Part shown: positions 17,057-24,968 of the stretch, piece by piece | Layout: each line of letters opens with the position of its first letter | Position numbering within the stretch: position 1 is the stretch's first letter | From: Ferrovibrio sp. | GTDB lineage: Bacteria > Pseudomonadota > Alphaproteobacteria > Ferrovibrionales > Ferrovibrionaceae | Assembly: GCF_029255545.1 (NCBI RefSeq) | Contig: NZ_JANLJJ010000009.1 | Span: forward strand, 21,287 to 85,286 | DNA: 64,000 nt | Reading direction: 5' to 3' | The notes under the pieces: generated by a model | Told to the model about the DNA's origin: nothing | The model's database searches: none | What the model saw: the letters and a program-made list of their open reading frames with translations, nothing else | Program-made: the position numbers and the translations under genes

Positions 17057-17865
17057 GCGATTTACCCGAGCATCCGGCCGATCCGGAACTGACGGCGCTG
17101 ATCCGCAGCCTGCGCAGCACGGCACGAACCAGGGTCTTTGCGATTACCTATGGCGGCCGCCGCCTATGGGTGAAGACGGCGGGGGCACCACGCCTGCGTT
17201 CCTCCGTGCTGATGCAGCGCATCATCGCCACTGTTTTCGCCCAGCCTATCCTGCTGCCGCCGCGCAACCAGACCGGCGCGCTGGGCCTGGCGGCAGAAGC
17301 GGCCGCGATCCGCACGCTCGCCGATGCCGGTTTTCCGGTGCCGGCGGTGATCGCCTGTTCGGGGCAGTGGCTGGTGCTGGGCGATGCCGGCGAAGCGCTG
17401 GAGCCGCGCCTGAACGACGCCGCCGATGCGGCCGAACGCTGGCGCATGATCGCAGAGGCCGGCGCTTTGCTCAGCCGGCTGCACGCGGCCGGTCATTGGC
17501 ATGGCGGCGCGCAGATTCGTAATTTCAGCTACGCCGATGGCCGGCCAGGCCTGCTCGATTTCGAGGATCACGTCCTGCCCGGCATGACGCTGGCCGAGAA
17601 GCAGGCACGCGACCTGCTGCTGTTCCTGTATTCGTTGGTGCGCTACGACCGTGGCGCGACCGAGCCACAACTGCCGCGCATCGCTGCTGCCACGCTGTCG
17701 GCGGCTTCGCCGGATGCCCGCCATGCCATGCGCAAGCTGCGGCGACGCATGGCATGGCTGCTGGCGCTGGCGCGCTGGCTGGCGCCCCATGCCGGCCGCG
17801 ACGTGCGCCAGGCCGCGGCCGCCGACGCGGCCATCGGCGCGGCGCTGGCACAGAAAGAAGATTAG
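17053..17865 (+). CDS. Protein kinase-like (Bud32/Kdo-kinase-type) protein
   Basis: A 270-residue protein with a small kinase fold of the BUD32/LPS-kinase type. LWVKTAG supplies a VAIK-like Lys41. LSRLHAAGHWHGGAQIRNF resembles the catalytic loop, with His150 and Asn157 in place but Gly152 where an Asp is expected. LLDFEDH provides the DFG-like Asp169. The C-terminal part is helical and Arg/Ala-rich. The start codon overlaps the end of the COG0523 gene (ATGA), so the two are translationally coupled. Substrate unknown. It may be an active lipid-sugar or protein kinase, or a pseudokinase. Confidence 0.72.
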   Translation: MSDLPEHPADPELTALIRSLRSTARTRVFAITYGGRRLWVKTAGAPRLRSSVLMQRIIATVFAQPILLPPRNQTGALGLAAEAAAIRTLADAGFPVPAVIACSGQWLVLGDAGEALEPRLNDAADAAERWRMIAEAGALLSRLHAAGHWHGGAQIRNFSYADGRPGLLDFEDHVLPGMTLAEKQARDLLLFLYSLVRYDRGATEPQLPRIAAATLSAASPDARHAMRKLRRRMAWLLALARWLAPHAGRDVRQAAAADAAIGAALAQKED

Positions 17866-17883
17866 CCCGCAGAATCCTGCCGC

Positions 17884-18921
17884 TCAGAATCCGGGGGGTG
17901 CCAGGCCGATGCTGCCCACGTTGATGCCGCGCCAGTTGTTCAGCGGCTGCTCGACCAGCGGCCGGATCGCCTCGCGCCCGGCCTCGTCCAGCCAGCCGAG
18001 ATGTTCCAGCAATCCACCCAGGGCGGTCTGCGCCGCGCGGGCCGTGCCGTCCAGCACCTTCAGCGCGATCGCCCGGCCGGCCGAGGCCGAGGCTGCGGTA
18101 TAGACGCCCTCGGCGCCAGTCTTGGCGATGAACTTCCCGCCACCGGCCTGCATGACGGCGGTGCAGAAACGACCGGTGCCGGCGACGAAAAACGGTTCGG
18201 CCGCCACGGCGGCGGCCAGCCGACGTGCCGCCGTCGCCCGCTCCGGCGCCAGGCCGGTGCCGGTGATGAAGCGGGCGAAACCCCAGGCCAGATTGTGCAG
18301 CGGGATTGCCATGGTCGGCATCGAACAGCCATCAGTGGCGAAATGCTCGGCCGGAATCTTCACGCCGCAGATATCCTCGATGACGGCCGTGACCCGGCGC
18401 TGTACCGGATGATCCGGCCGCACATAGCCGCGGATATCCTCGCCCAGATGGGTGGCGACCGAGACCATGCCGGCATGTTTGCCCGAGCAGTTGTTATGCA
18501 GATTGGACGGTGCCTGGTGATCGCGGGCCAGCTGGCGCGCGGTCTCCTCGTGATAGGGCCAGTGCGCGCCGCATTCCAGATCTTCCGGCTGGCGGCCAAT
18601 GCGCGCAAGCCAGGCGGCGACGGTTTCGGTATGGCGCGTTTCGCCGCCATGGCTGGCGCAGGCCATGGCCAGTTCGGCCTGGCTTAAATGGAAGGCATCG
18701 GCGGCGCCGGATTCGACCAGCGGCAGGGCCTGCAAAGCCTTGTTGGACGAGCGCGGGAAAATCGCCTGGCTCGCATCGCCCCAGGCCGCCACGGTCCCGC
18801 CATCGCCATCGACCACGGCGGCGATCACCGGATGGCGGCTTTCCACTTGCGCGCCGCGCCTGACCTCGACGATAAAGGGCCGCGCGCCGGGGGCCGGCAG
18901 GGGGCCAAAAGGGTTACCCAT
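17884..18921 (-). CDS. Asparaginase (COG4448, Rhizobium AnsA-type)
   Basis: A 345-residue enzyme of the L-asparaginase II family first described in Rhizobium etli, unrelated to E. coli AnsB. Conserved blocks are PRSSNKALQALPLVESGAAD, the Cys/Lys-containing NCSGKHAGM, FATDGCSMPTMAIPLHNLAWGFARF, and MQAGGGKFIAKTGAEGVY. It would hydrolyse asparagine to aspartate and ammonia in the cytoplasm. The start at 18921 is set by an AGGAG site 6 bp upstream; the longer frame to 18957 is disfavoured. It is convergent with the kinase-like gene and divergent from the methyltransferase. Confidence 0.88.
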   Translation of the reverse strand: MGNPFGPLPAPGARPFIVEVRRGAQVESRHPVIAAVVDGDGGTVAAWGDASQAIFPRSSNKALQALPLVESGAADAFHLSQAELAMACASHGGETRHTETVAAWLARIGRQPEDLECGAHWPYHEETARQLARDHQAPSNLHNNCSGKHAGMVSVATHLGEDIRGYVRPDHPVQRRVTAVIEDICGVKIPAEHFATDGCSMPTMAIPLHNLAWGFARFITGTGLAPERATAARRLAAAVAAEPFFVAGTGRFCTAVMQAGGGKFIAKTGAEGVYTAASASAGRAIALKVLDGTARAAQTALGGLLEHLGWLDEAGREAIRPLVEQPLNNWRGINVGSIGLAPPGF

Positions 18922-19007
18922 GGCTGTACTCCTGATTCTTCCCGGCCGCTTATACACGCAAGGCCCCTATAGTCAAAGAATGGGGCAGGCCAGGAGCGGG
19001 GCGGGCG

Positions 19008-19541
19008 ATGCGCGGCTTTTTCGGAATCGGCGTCGAACGCCTCAGCAAGCCGATGAATGCCGGCACCCTGTTCCGCACGGCGCATGCCTTCGGCGCCAGC
19101 TTCGTCTTCACCATCGGCGCCACCTATTCGGTGACCGCGGCGCGCTCGGACACCAGCAAGACGCCGGAAAATCTACCCTGGTATGTCTATGACAACGCCG
19201 CCCAGCTCAGTCTGCCGCAGAACTGCAAACTCGTCGGCATCGAGCTGCTGGACGAGGCCATCGAGCTGCCGCGTTTCCGCCACCCGCTGCGCGCCGCCTA
19301 TGTGCTGGGCCCGGAGATGGGCTCGCTCAGCCCCGAGCTGGTGGCGCGCTGCGACCATGTGATCAAGATTCCGACCAGCTTCTGCGTCAATGTCGGGGTG
19401 GCCGGCGCCATCGTGATGTATGACCGTCTGATCACGCTGGGAAAATTCGGTGAGCGGCCGCTCTCGCCGCTGGCCAAGGGTGCGGCGGCCGGCAATCCGG
19501 GCGGACGGCACCCCAAGCGGCAGGCGCGCCCGCAGGAGTAG
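19008..19541 (+). CDS. TrmH/SpoU-family (SPOUT) RNA methyltransferase
   Basis: A 177-residue SPOUT methyltransferase acting on tRNA or rRNA 2'-OH. All three family motifs are present: PMNAGTLFRTAHAFGA (motif 1, with the catalytic Arg), YVLGPEMGSLSPELVARCD (motif 2) and IPTSFCVNVGVAGAIVMYDR (motif 3), the last two forming the knotted SAM site. A basic tail (GGRHPKRQARPQ) may bind RNA. The ATG is preceded by AGGAGCGGGGCGGGC. No separate RNA-binding domain is present, so the target nucleotide cannot be assigned. Confidence 0.88.
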   Translation: MRGFFGIGVERLSKPMNAGTLFRTAHAFGASFVFTIGATYSVTAARSDTSKTPENLPWYVYDNAAQLSLPQNCKLVGIELLDEAIELPRFRHPLRAAYVLGPEMGSLSPELVARCDHVIKIPTSFCVNVGVAGAIVMYDRLITLGKFGERPLSPLAKGAAAGNPGGRHPKRQARPQE

Positions 19542-19614
19542 CACAGGCCGGCGGCAATCTGCGGTTATAAAACCCGGCCACAACCCCGATTTATAATAGA
19601 ATCAAAGACCTGCT

Positions 19615-19650
19615 CATTCACTTTTAGTCTTGCACCTGTCATAGTGAATG
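19615..19650. repeat. Inverted repeat upstream of the PilZ gene
   Basis: CATTCACT (19615-19622) and AGTGAATG (19643-19650) are perfect inverted copies spaced by 20 bp. They lie in an AT-rich stretch about 50-85 bp before the PilZ gene start, next to possible promoter elements. A regulator-binding site is plausible. Confidence 0.4.
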
Positions 19651-19698
19651 TGAATTGACTCGGGGCAGAAGGCTAGAGTTGAAGGCAGGCATGTCGAC

Positions 19699-21228
19699 AT
19701 GAACGTGAGTGCACCGACGGGCATCACTGAAGCTTCCGGCGGCGTTGTGCTGTGTCAGGACGCCCATTCGCTGTCGGAGCGCCGCGCCCGGGCCATGATC
19801 GGCCGTGTCTGCCGCGACTATTTCGACGAAAACATCCTGACCCCGATCGAGCTGCTGCATCACAGCGGCCATGGCAAGCTGCTGAATGGCGCGGAGAACC
19901 TCTGCGCCGCCCTGGTGCAGAAAGCCGCCGTTGCCCAGGCCCAGGCGACCAATTCACCCGTGCGCGACAAGGTCAAGAAGCTCTATGCCATCACCACCGC
20001 GGCGATCACGCAGGTGGAGGCCTTCGAGAAACGCCTGCCCGCCACGCCGCTGACCCACCGCCTGCTGGCGCAGCTGATCACCTCCGACCCGCTTTACGGG
20101 ACGCGGATCGCCTATTGCGCGCTGGCGCATCACCTTGAATTTTCCAAGAACTGGACCGAGAAGGCCGATCGCTGCCTCGCCCTGTTTGATACCGGCATCG
20201 ATCCATCCGCGGCGACCATACTCGACGAGGCCCTGGCGGAAATCCTGCAGGCCAAGTCGGCGGTGCCTGAATTGCTGGGCAAGTTCCGCGACGCGCGCCT
20301 GCGCATCATCCAGTTGATGGCAATTCTCGATAAGCGCTATGCGATCGACGAGGCTGCCTACGACACCGAATTCTCCCAGCGCCTGTATGCCGTGGGGGCC
20401 AAACACAACATGCCGGCCCTGCGCGAAGCCGTTATCCAGTTGCTGCGCCGGCTGCTGATATCTTCCGTGCCGCTGCTGTCGGAGGAACCGGCCGAGGAAT
20501 TCCCCGCCACCCGCGAGGTCTATGCGCTGCTGACCAGGGATCGTGAATTCGCCCTGGAACTGGGCGCGGCGGATCTGTTCGAAAAACGCATGGTGCGGCT
20601 GGTGACGGCTGAAAAGCTGACCAAGCTCGTGCCGGGTTACTATTCGGCGCCAAAGCTGATGACGGCGCTGAAGCTGTTCGAGGAAGCAATCGGCGACGGG
20701 CCGAAGGAAATCCTGCTCAAGTATATCGCCTATCTTTATGAGCACCGCGACCTGGAGAAGGAATTCGTCGATCCCGCCTATACGACGGAAGAGAAGGTCG
20801 AGATCGCCAACGAACTGCGCAAGCTGACCGTCAGCACCGGACTGTCGGATCACCGGCGCGAGCAGTTTCTCGGCATTCTCGACCCGCTGATCCAGCGCCT
20901 CGCCAAGGGCGACCAGCGCCGGTCCACCCGCAACCAGTGCGGCCCGGAGGACCATGTGGTGCTGGAAGGCGCCCGCATCCCGCTGAAGAACTGGAGCGCC
21001 ATCGGCCTGCTGTTCGGCCCGATCAGCGGCACTTTCCTGGAAGGCGAGCTGCTGAAACTGACGGTGAAGATCAAGAATCCGAAGCTTCAGGTCACTTTCG
21101 ATGCGGAAGGCGATGTCGTGCGCTATACCGACGAAGGCTTTGTCGCCATGAAATACCGCTGCCTGGATGCCCAGGCAGCCAAAAAGGTCGCGCTCTATTT
21201 CGATCCACTGGCCGGCGCCAAGAGCTAG
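19699..21228 (+). CDS. PilZ-domain protein with long helical N-terminal region
   Basis: A 509-residue cytoplasmic protein. The last 110 residues read as a PilZ domain that binds cyclic di-GMP. The arginine motif is R407-R408-S-T-R411 (RxxxR), followed by the NWSAIG motif (N431-x-S433-x-x-G436, the [D/N]xSxxG signature), so the ligand-binding residues look intact. The first 400 residues are helical without membrane segments and contain no domain I recognise, with charged segments (DKVKKLYAITTAAITQVEAFEKRL). It is probably a c-di-GMP effector; the output is unknown. It is transcribed alone, convergent with the DUF3606 gene 4 bp away. Confidence 0.75.
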   Translation: MNVSAPTGITEASGGVVLCQDAHSLSERRARAMIGRVCRDYFDENILTPIELLHHSGHGKLLNGAENLCAALVQKAAVAQAQATNSPVRDKVKKLYAITTAAITQVEAFEKRLPATPLTHRLLAQLITSDPLYGTRIAYCALAHHLEFSKNWTEKADRCLALFDTGIDPSAATILDEALAEILQAKSAVPELLGKFRDARLRIIQLMAILDKRYAIDEAAYDTEFSQRLYAVGAKHNMPALREAVIQLLRRLLISSVPLLSEEPAEEFPATREVYALLTRDREFALELGAADLFEKRMVRLVTAEKLTKLVPGYYSAPKLMTALKLFEEAIGDGPKEILLKYIAYLYEHRDLEKEFVDPAYTTEEKVEIANELRKLTVSTGLSDHRREQFLGILDPLIQRLAKGDQRRSTRNQCGPEDHVVLEGARIPLKNWSAIGLLFGPISGTFLEGELLKLTVKIKNPKLQVTFDAEGDVVRYTDEGFVAMKYRCLDAQAAKKVALYFDPLAGAKS

Positions 21229-21232
21229 CCGC

Positions 21233-21601
21233 CTACAACGTCTTGCCCAGGTAATTCGCCACATCCTGCGGCAGGAAGCCCGCCTTGCGCACCGCTTCCT
21301 TCAATTCCCCTTCCTTGACGCCGAATTTCCGCATCCAGTAGCCGATATCCTGTTCGGTGCTGACATTGACCCGGCTGCGCCCTGTGGCCAGCTTGGCGCG
21401 CGCCCGGTCCCCGGCCCTGGCATTGGGGCGGTCGGCGATGGACGGCGTCGCCGTCGACGGCTGGCTGACCGCCGCCGGATCGCTGGCCGGAAAACTGTCG
21501 CGCAGGCCGGCATCCAGCTCCTCCTGCTTGCTGCGTTCGGAGCGCCCGATTTCCTCGCGCTGCTGCGGCGTCGGCTTATCGGCGATTTTACGGTCGGTCA
21601 T
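21233..21601 (-). CDS. DUF3606-type small protein
   Basis: A 122-residue protein. The C-terminal 50 residues (RINV-like SRVNVSTEQDIGYWMRKFGV, then LKEAVRKAGFLPQDVANYL) match the DUF3606 domain, common as a stand-alone small protein in alpha- and betaproteobacteria. The N-terminal half is charged and probably disordered (KQEELDAGLRDSFPASDPAAV), a stretch often seen in stress-linked proteins. The start is well supported by an AGGAGG site 6 bp before the ATG at 21601. Function unknown. Confidence 0.82.
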   Translation of the reverse strand: MTDRKIADKPTPQQREEIGRSERSKQEELDAGLRDSFPASDPAAVSQPSTATPSIADRPNARAGDRARAKLATGRSRVNVSTEQDIGYWMRKFGVKEGELKEAVRKAGFLPQDVANYLGKTL

Positions 21602-21823
21602 AATGGCCTCCTGACTGCAACATGAGAAAATAACGGCATTCTTCGCGCCTGGTTCCCGTTCGCGAAAGCCGAAGCGAGCCGCAATCGTCCTGCAACCACA
21701 AGGCTGCATTGCGTTCATTGGTTAACGCCGCACCGCGATACGGAGGCAGATTGGCGTAACGCCCGCTTCTCAATTCCCGGCCGGCGCGTTAGCCTGCGGC
21801 ACAGGCAAGGGGGAAATGCCATC

Positions 21824-24800
21824 ATGCGTCACATATTTGCCGTTCTGGGTGCGCTGGCAGTGATTGGCGGAACCGGCTGGATGCAGTCCGGCCAGGCCCA
21901 GCCCGCCGCGCAGCCGGCGTCGCAGCTTGCCGCGCCGCCGCGCAGCATCGCCGATATCGTCGCCATCCTTGATCAGCAGAAGCCGGACCCTGTTCGGCGC
22001 GCCAAGCTGATCGCCGATGCCGAGGCGGCCGAACCGCCGGGCCTGGATACCCGGCAGCGCAGCCGCTTCCTGTATGGCCGCGCCCAGGCCGCCAACCTGA
22101 TCGGCCGCAGCGAGGCCGCGCTGGCCGATCTCGAGCCGGCCATCACGCTGGCCATCTCGGTCGGCGACGATGTCTACCGCATGCAACAGCTCTATGCCGG
22201 CCTGCTGCGCATGACCGGCAAGCCGCAGGAATCGCTGACCTACTATGTTAAGCTGGCCGAAAACGAGAGCAAGGGGCGATTGAAGGGCCGCCTGTTCAAC
22301 ATCTATCGCAACATTGTCCAGGGCGCGGCGGCGGCCGGCAGGTTCGAGATGGCCAAGCGCTATCTCGACCAGGCCGAATTCCAATACAGCGAGATCAGCA
22401 ACAATTCGCGCGGTCCGAACAATTTCATGTTCCTCTCCTCGTGGCAGACCGATATCGATCTGAGCAAGTCGATCGTCGCCAGCTTCCGCGGCCAATATGC
22501 CGAAGCCGAAGCTGCCATGGCCGTAGCGCTCCTGAACAACAAGGAGACCCAGCAGCGCTCCAAGCACTGGCCCGACCCGCCGGCTGCCGGCGTGATCGAA
22601 AGCGGCGGCGATCTCATCTTGTCGAGCCTCGGCGAGGCCAAGCTGGCCCAGGGCCGCATGACCGAGGCTGAAGTCGATATCCGCCAGGCCCTGCTCAACA
22701 GCTTGCGGCGGGAAGGCAAATACAGTTTTCGCACGGCCACCTTTGCCAGCAGCCTGTCGAATGTATTGCTGGAACAGGGCCGCCTGATGGAAGCGGAGAA
22801 AATGGCGCGCACCGCCGCCGAAATCTTCCATGAAATCGGTTATGACGAGAATGCGCCCGCGGCGCTGGCCACCATACGGGCCGTGGCCAACACGCTGGTG
22901 CTGCAACGGCGCTGGCAGGAAGCCGCCGAACTCTATGCAAAGATGATCGCGGCAACGGCGGACTGGAGCGAAGGCCGCGCGCGCGTCATCCGCCGCAGCC
23001 CGGCGCGCATCCTCACCATGGCGCGGACCGGACATGGCAATGATGCCGCCGACGTTGCCACGCAGATGGTGCAGGTCAAAGCCGAGCGGATGGGCGAGAA
23101 GCATTTCGAAGTGGCGATGGATCGCGGATTGCTCGGCATTGCGCTGTCCGCCGCCGGCCGGGATGCCGAGGCAATGGCCGCGTTCCGCGAGGCCGTGCCG
23201 ATCCTGCTGTCGGCCTCGCGCCAGGCGGAAACCGAGGAGGCAGGCCTGGCGACACGCGATTTCTACGTGCAGACCATCATCGAGGATTACATCGTGCTGC
23301 TGTCCCGCGTGCAGGGAAGCGCGGCCGGTGCCAGCGTTGATGCCGGCAGCGAAAGCTTCCGGCTGGCCGATGCCGCCCGCGGCCGCAGCGTGCAGCGCGC
23401 CCTGGCCGCTTCGGCGGCCCGCGCCGCAGTGCGTGACCCGAAACTGGCCGAGCTGGTGCGCGCCGAGCAGGACCAGCAGAAGCAGATCGCCGCCCAGTTC
23501 GGACTGCTGTCCAACCTGCTGGCCCTGCCGCCGGAACAGCGCGATGACAAGGCAATCCAGGCCATGCGCGTGGATGTCGACAAGCTGCGCGATGCGCGCG
23601 CCAGAACGCGGCAGCAGATCGAAAAACAGTTCCCCGAATACGCCAGCCTGATCGATCCGCGCCCGCCCGGCGTGGACGACATCCGGAGCGTGCTGCGTGC
23701 CGACGAGGCGCTGGTCTCCTTCTACCTCGCGCAGGAAAACAGCTTTGTCTGGGTCGTGCCCAAGCAGGGTCCGGTCGCCTTTGCCGCCGCGCCCCTGGGG
23801 GCAAAAGCCATCGAGGGCAAGGTGCAGAAACTGCGGCTGGCGCTGGAACCGCAGGCGGAAACCCTGGGCGACATCCCGGCTTTCGACCTGGCGCTGGCAC
23901 ATGAACTGTACAGGACTTTCCTGCAGCCGGTGGAAGCCGGCTGGAAGCCGGCAAAAAGCCTGTTCGTCGTCACCAATGGCGCGCTGGGCCTGCTGCCGCT
24001 GTCGCTGCTGCCGACCGCGCCGGCGCAGGTTGATGCCCAGAAGGCCGAACCGCTGTTCGGCGGCTACAAATCCGTGCCCTGGCTGGCCCGCAGCCATGCG
24101 GTGACGCAGTTGCCGTCGACGGCGGCGCTGAAGACCCTGCGCGGACTGCCGGTCGGTGGCGTCGGGCGTGAACCGCTGGTCGGCTTCGGCGATCCCTTCT
24201 TCAATGCCGAACAGGCTGCGGAAGCCGCCAGCGAGGCGCCGCTGCAGGTTGCGTCGACCGATCCGGTCGCGGTGCGCGGCGCCAAGCTGAAGCGCCGCAA
24301 CGCACCGCAGACCACCGGCGTCGACAGCGCCGAACTCGGCCTGCTGCCCCGCCTGCCCGATACCGCCGAGGAACTGCGCTCGGTGGCGATGGCCATGCAG
24401 AGCGATCCGGCAAAGGCCCTGTTCCTCGGCAAGCAGGCAAACGAGAAAGTCATCAAGCAGACCAGGCTGGATAACTACCGCGTGGTGGCCTTCGCCACCC
24501 ATGGACTGGTACCCGGCGATCTGAACGGCCTGACCCAGCCGGCCCTGGCCCTGACCGCGCCGCAGATTGCCGATGTGGACGGCGACGGCCTGCTGACCAT
24601 GGATGAGATCCTCGGCCTCAAGCTGGATGCCGACTGGGTCGTGCTGTCGGCCTGCAACACCGGCACCGGCGCGGGTGCGGGCGCGGAAGCGGCCTCGGGC
24701 CTGGGCCGCGCCTTTTTCTATGCCGGCACGCGGGCCCTGCTGCTGACCAACTGGTCAGTGCATTCGGCCTCGGCGCGCGATCTGGTGACCGACCTGTTCC

Positions 24801-24964
24801 GCCGCCAGTCGGCCGATATGAAACTCGGCCGCGCCGAGGCGCTGCGCCAGGCGATGGTGGGCCTGCTGGACGGGCCAGGTTATCAGGAAAACGGCCGGAC
24901 GCTGTTCAGCTATGCCCACCCGATCTTCTGGGCGCCCTACAGCCTGATGGGCGACGGCGGCTAG
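21824..24964 (+). CDS. Exported TPR-CHAT domain protein (caspase-like)
   Basis: A 1046-residue protein with a signal peptide (basic start, hydrophobic VLGALAVIGGTGW, cleavage near GQAQ), so probably periplasmic or secreted. Residues about 40-600 are TPR-like helical repeats rich in A..LA..Y patterns. The C-terminal 330 residues are a CHAT domain, a caspase/separase-fold peptidase, with His893 in FATHG and Cys944 in LSACNTGTG. Between them, residues 917-928 (DVDGDGLLTMDE) fit an EF-hand calcium loop. The ribosome-binding site is weak. It is convergent, 4 bp apart, with a CHASE2 cyclase. Proteolytic activity is inferred from the dyad. Confidence 0.85.
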   Translation: MRHIFAVLGALAVIGGTGWMQSGQAQPAAQPASQLAAPPRSIADIVAILDQQKPDPVRRAKLIADAEAAEPPGLDTRQRSRFLYGRAQAANLIGRSEAALADLEPAITLAISVGDDVYRMQQLYAGLLRMTGKPQESLTYYVKLAENESKGRLKGRLFNIYRNIVQGAAAAGRFEMAKRYLDQAEFQYSEISNNSRGPNNFMFLSSWQTDIDLSKSIVASFRGQYAEAEAAMAVALLNNKETQQRSKHWPDPPAAGVIESGGDLILSSLGEAKLAQGRMTEAEVDIRQALLNSLRREGKYSFRTATFASSLSNVLLEQGRLMEAEKMARTAAEIFHEIGYDENAPAALATIRAVANTLVLQRRWQEAAELYAKMIAATADWSEGRARVIRRSPARILTMARTGHGNDAADVATQMVQVKAERMGEKHFEVAMDRGLLGIALSAAGRDAEAMAAFREAVPILLSASRQAETEEAGLATRDFYVQTIIEDYIVLLSRVQGSAAGASVDAGSESFRLADAARGRSVQRALAASAARAAVRDPKLAELVRAEQDQQKQIAAQFGLLSNLLALPPEQRDDKAIQAMRVDVDKLRDARARTRQQIEKQFPEYASLIDPRPPGVDDIRSVLRADEALVSFYLAQENSFVWVVPKQGPVAFAAAPLGAKAIEGKVQKLRLALEPQAETLGDIPAFDLALAHELYRTFLQPVEAGWKPAKSLFVVTNGALGLLPLSLLPTAPAQVDAQKAEPLFGGYKSVPWLARSHAVTQLPSTAALKTLRGLPVGGVGREPLVGFGDPFFNAEQAAEAASEAPLQVASTDPVAVRGAKLKRRNAPQTTGVDSAELGLLPRLPDTAEELRSVAMAMQSDPAKALFLGKQANEKVIKQTRLDNYRVVAFATHGLVPGDLNGLTQPALALTAPQIADVDGDGLLTMDEILGLKLDADWVVLSACNTGTGAGAGAEAASGLGRAFFYAGTRALLLTNWSVHSASARDLVTDLFRRQSADMKLGRAEALRQAMVGLLDGPGYQENGRTLFSYAHPIFWAPYSLMGDGG

Positions 24965-24968
24965 ACCG

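Noticed and set aside
21770-24502. A 910-codon open frame antisense to the CHAT gene
   Set aside because: It lies wholly opposite a gene with clear domains and codes for low-complexity Gln/Gly/Arg-rich sequence with no domain; long antisense frames are expected at this G+C.
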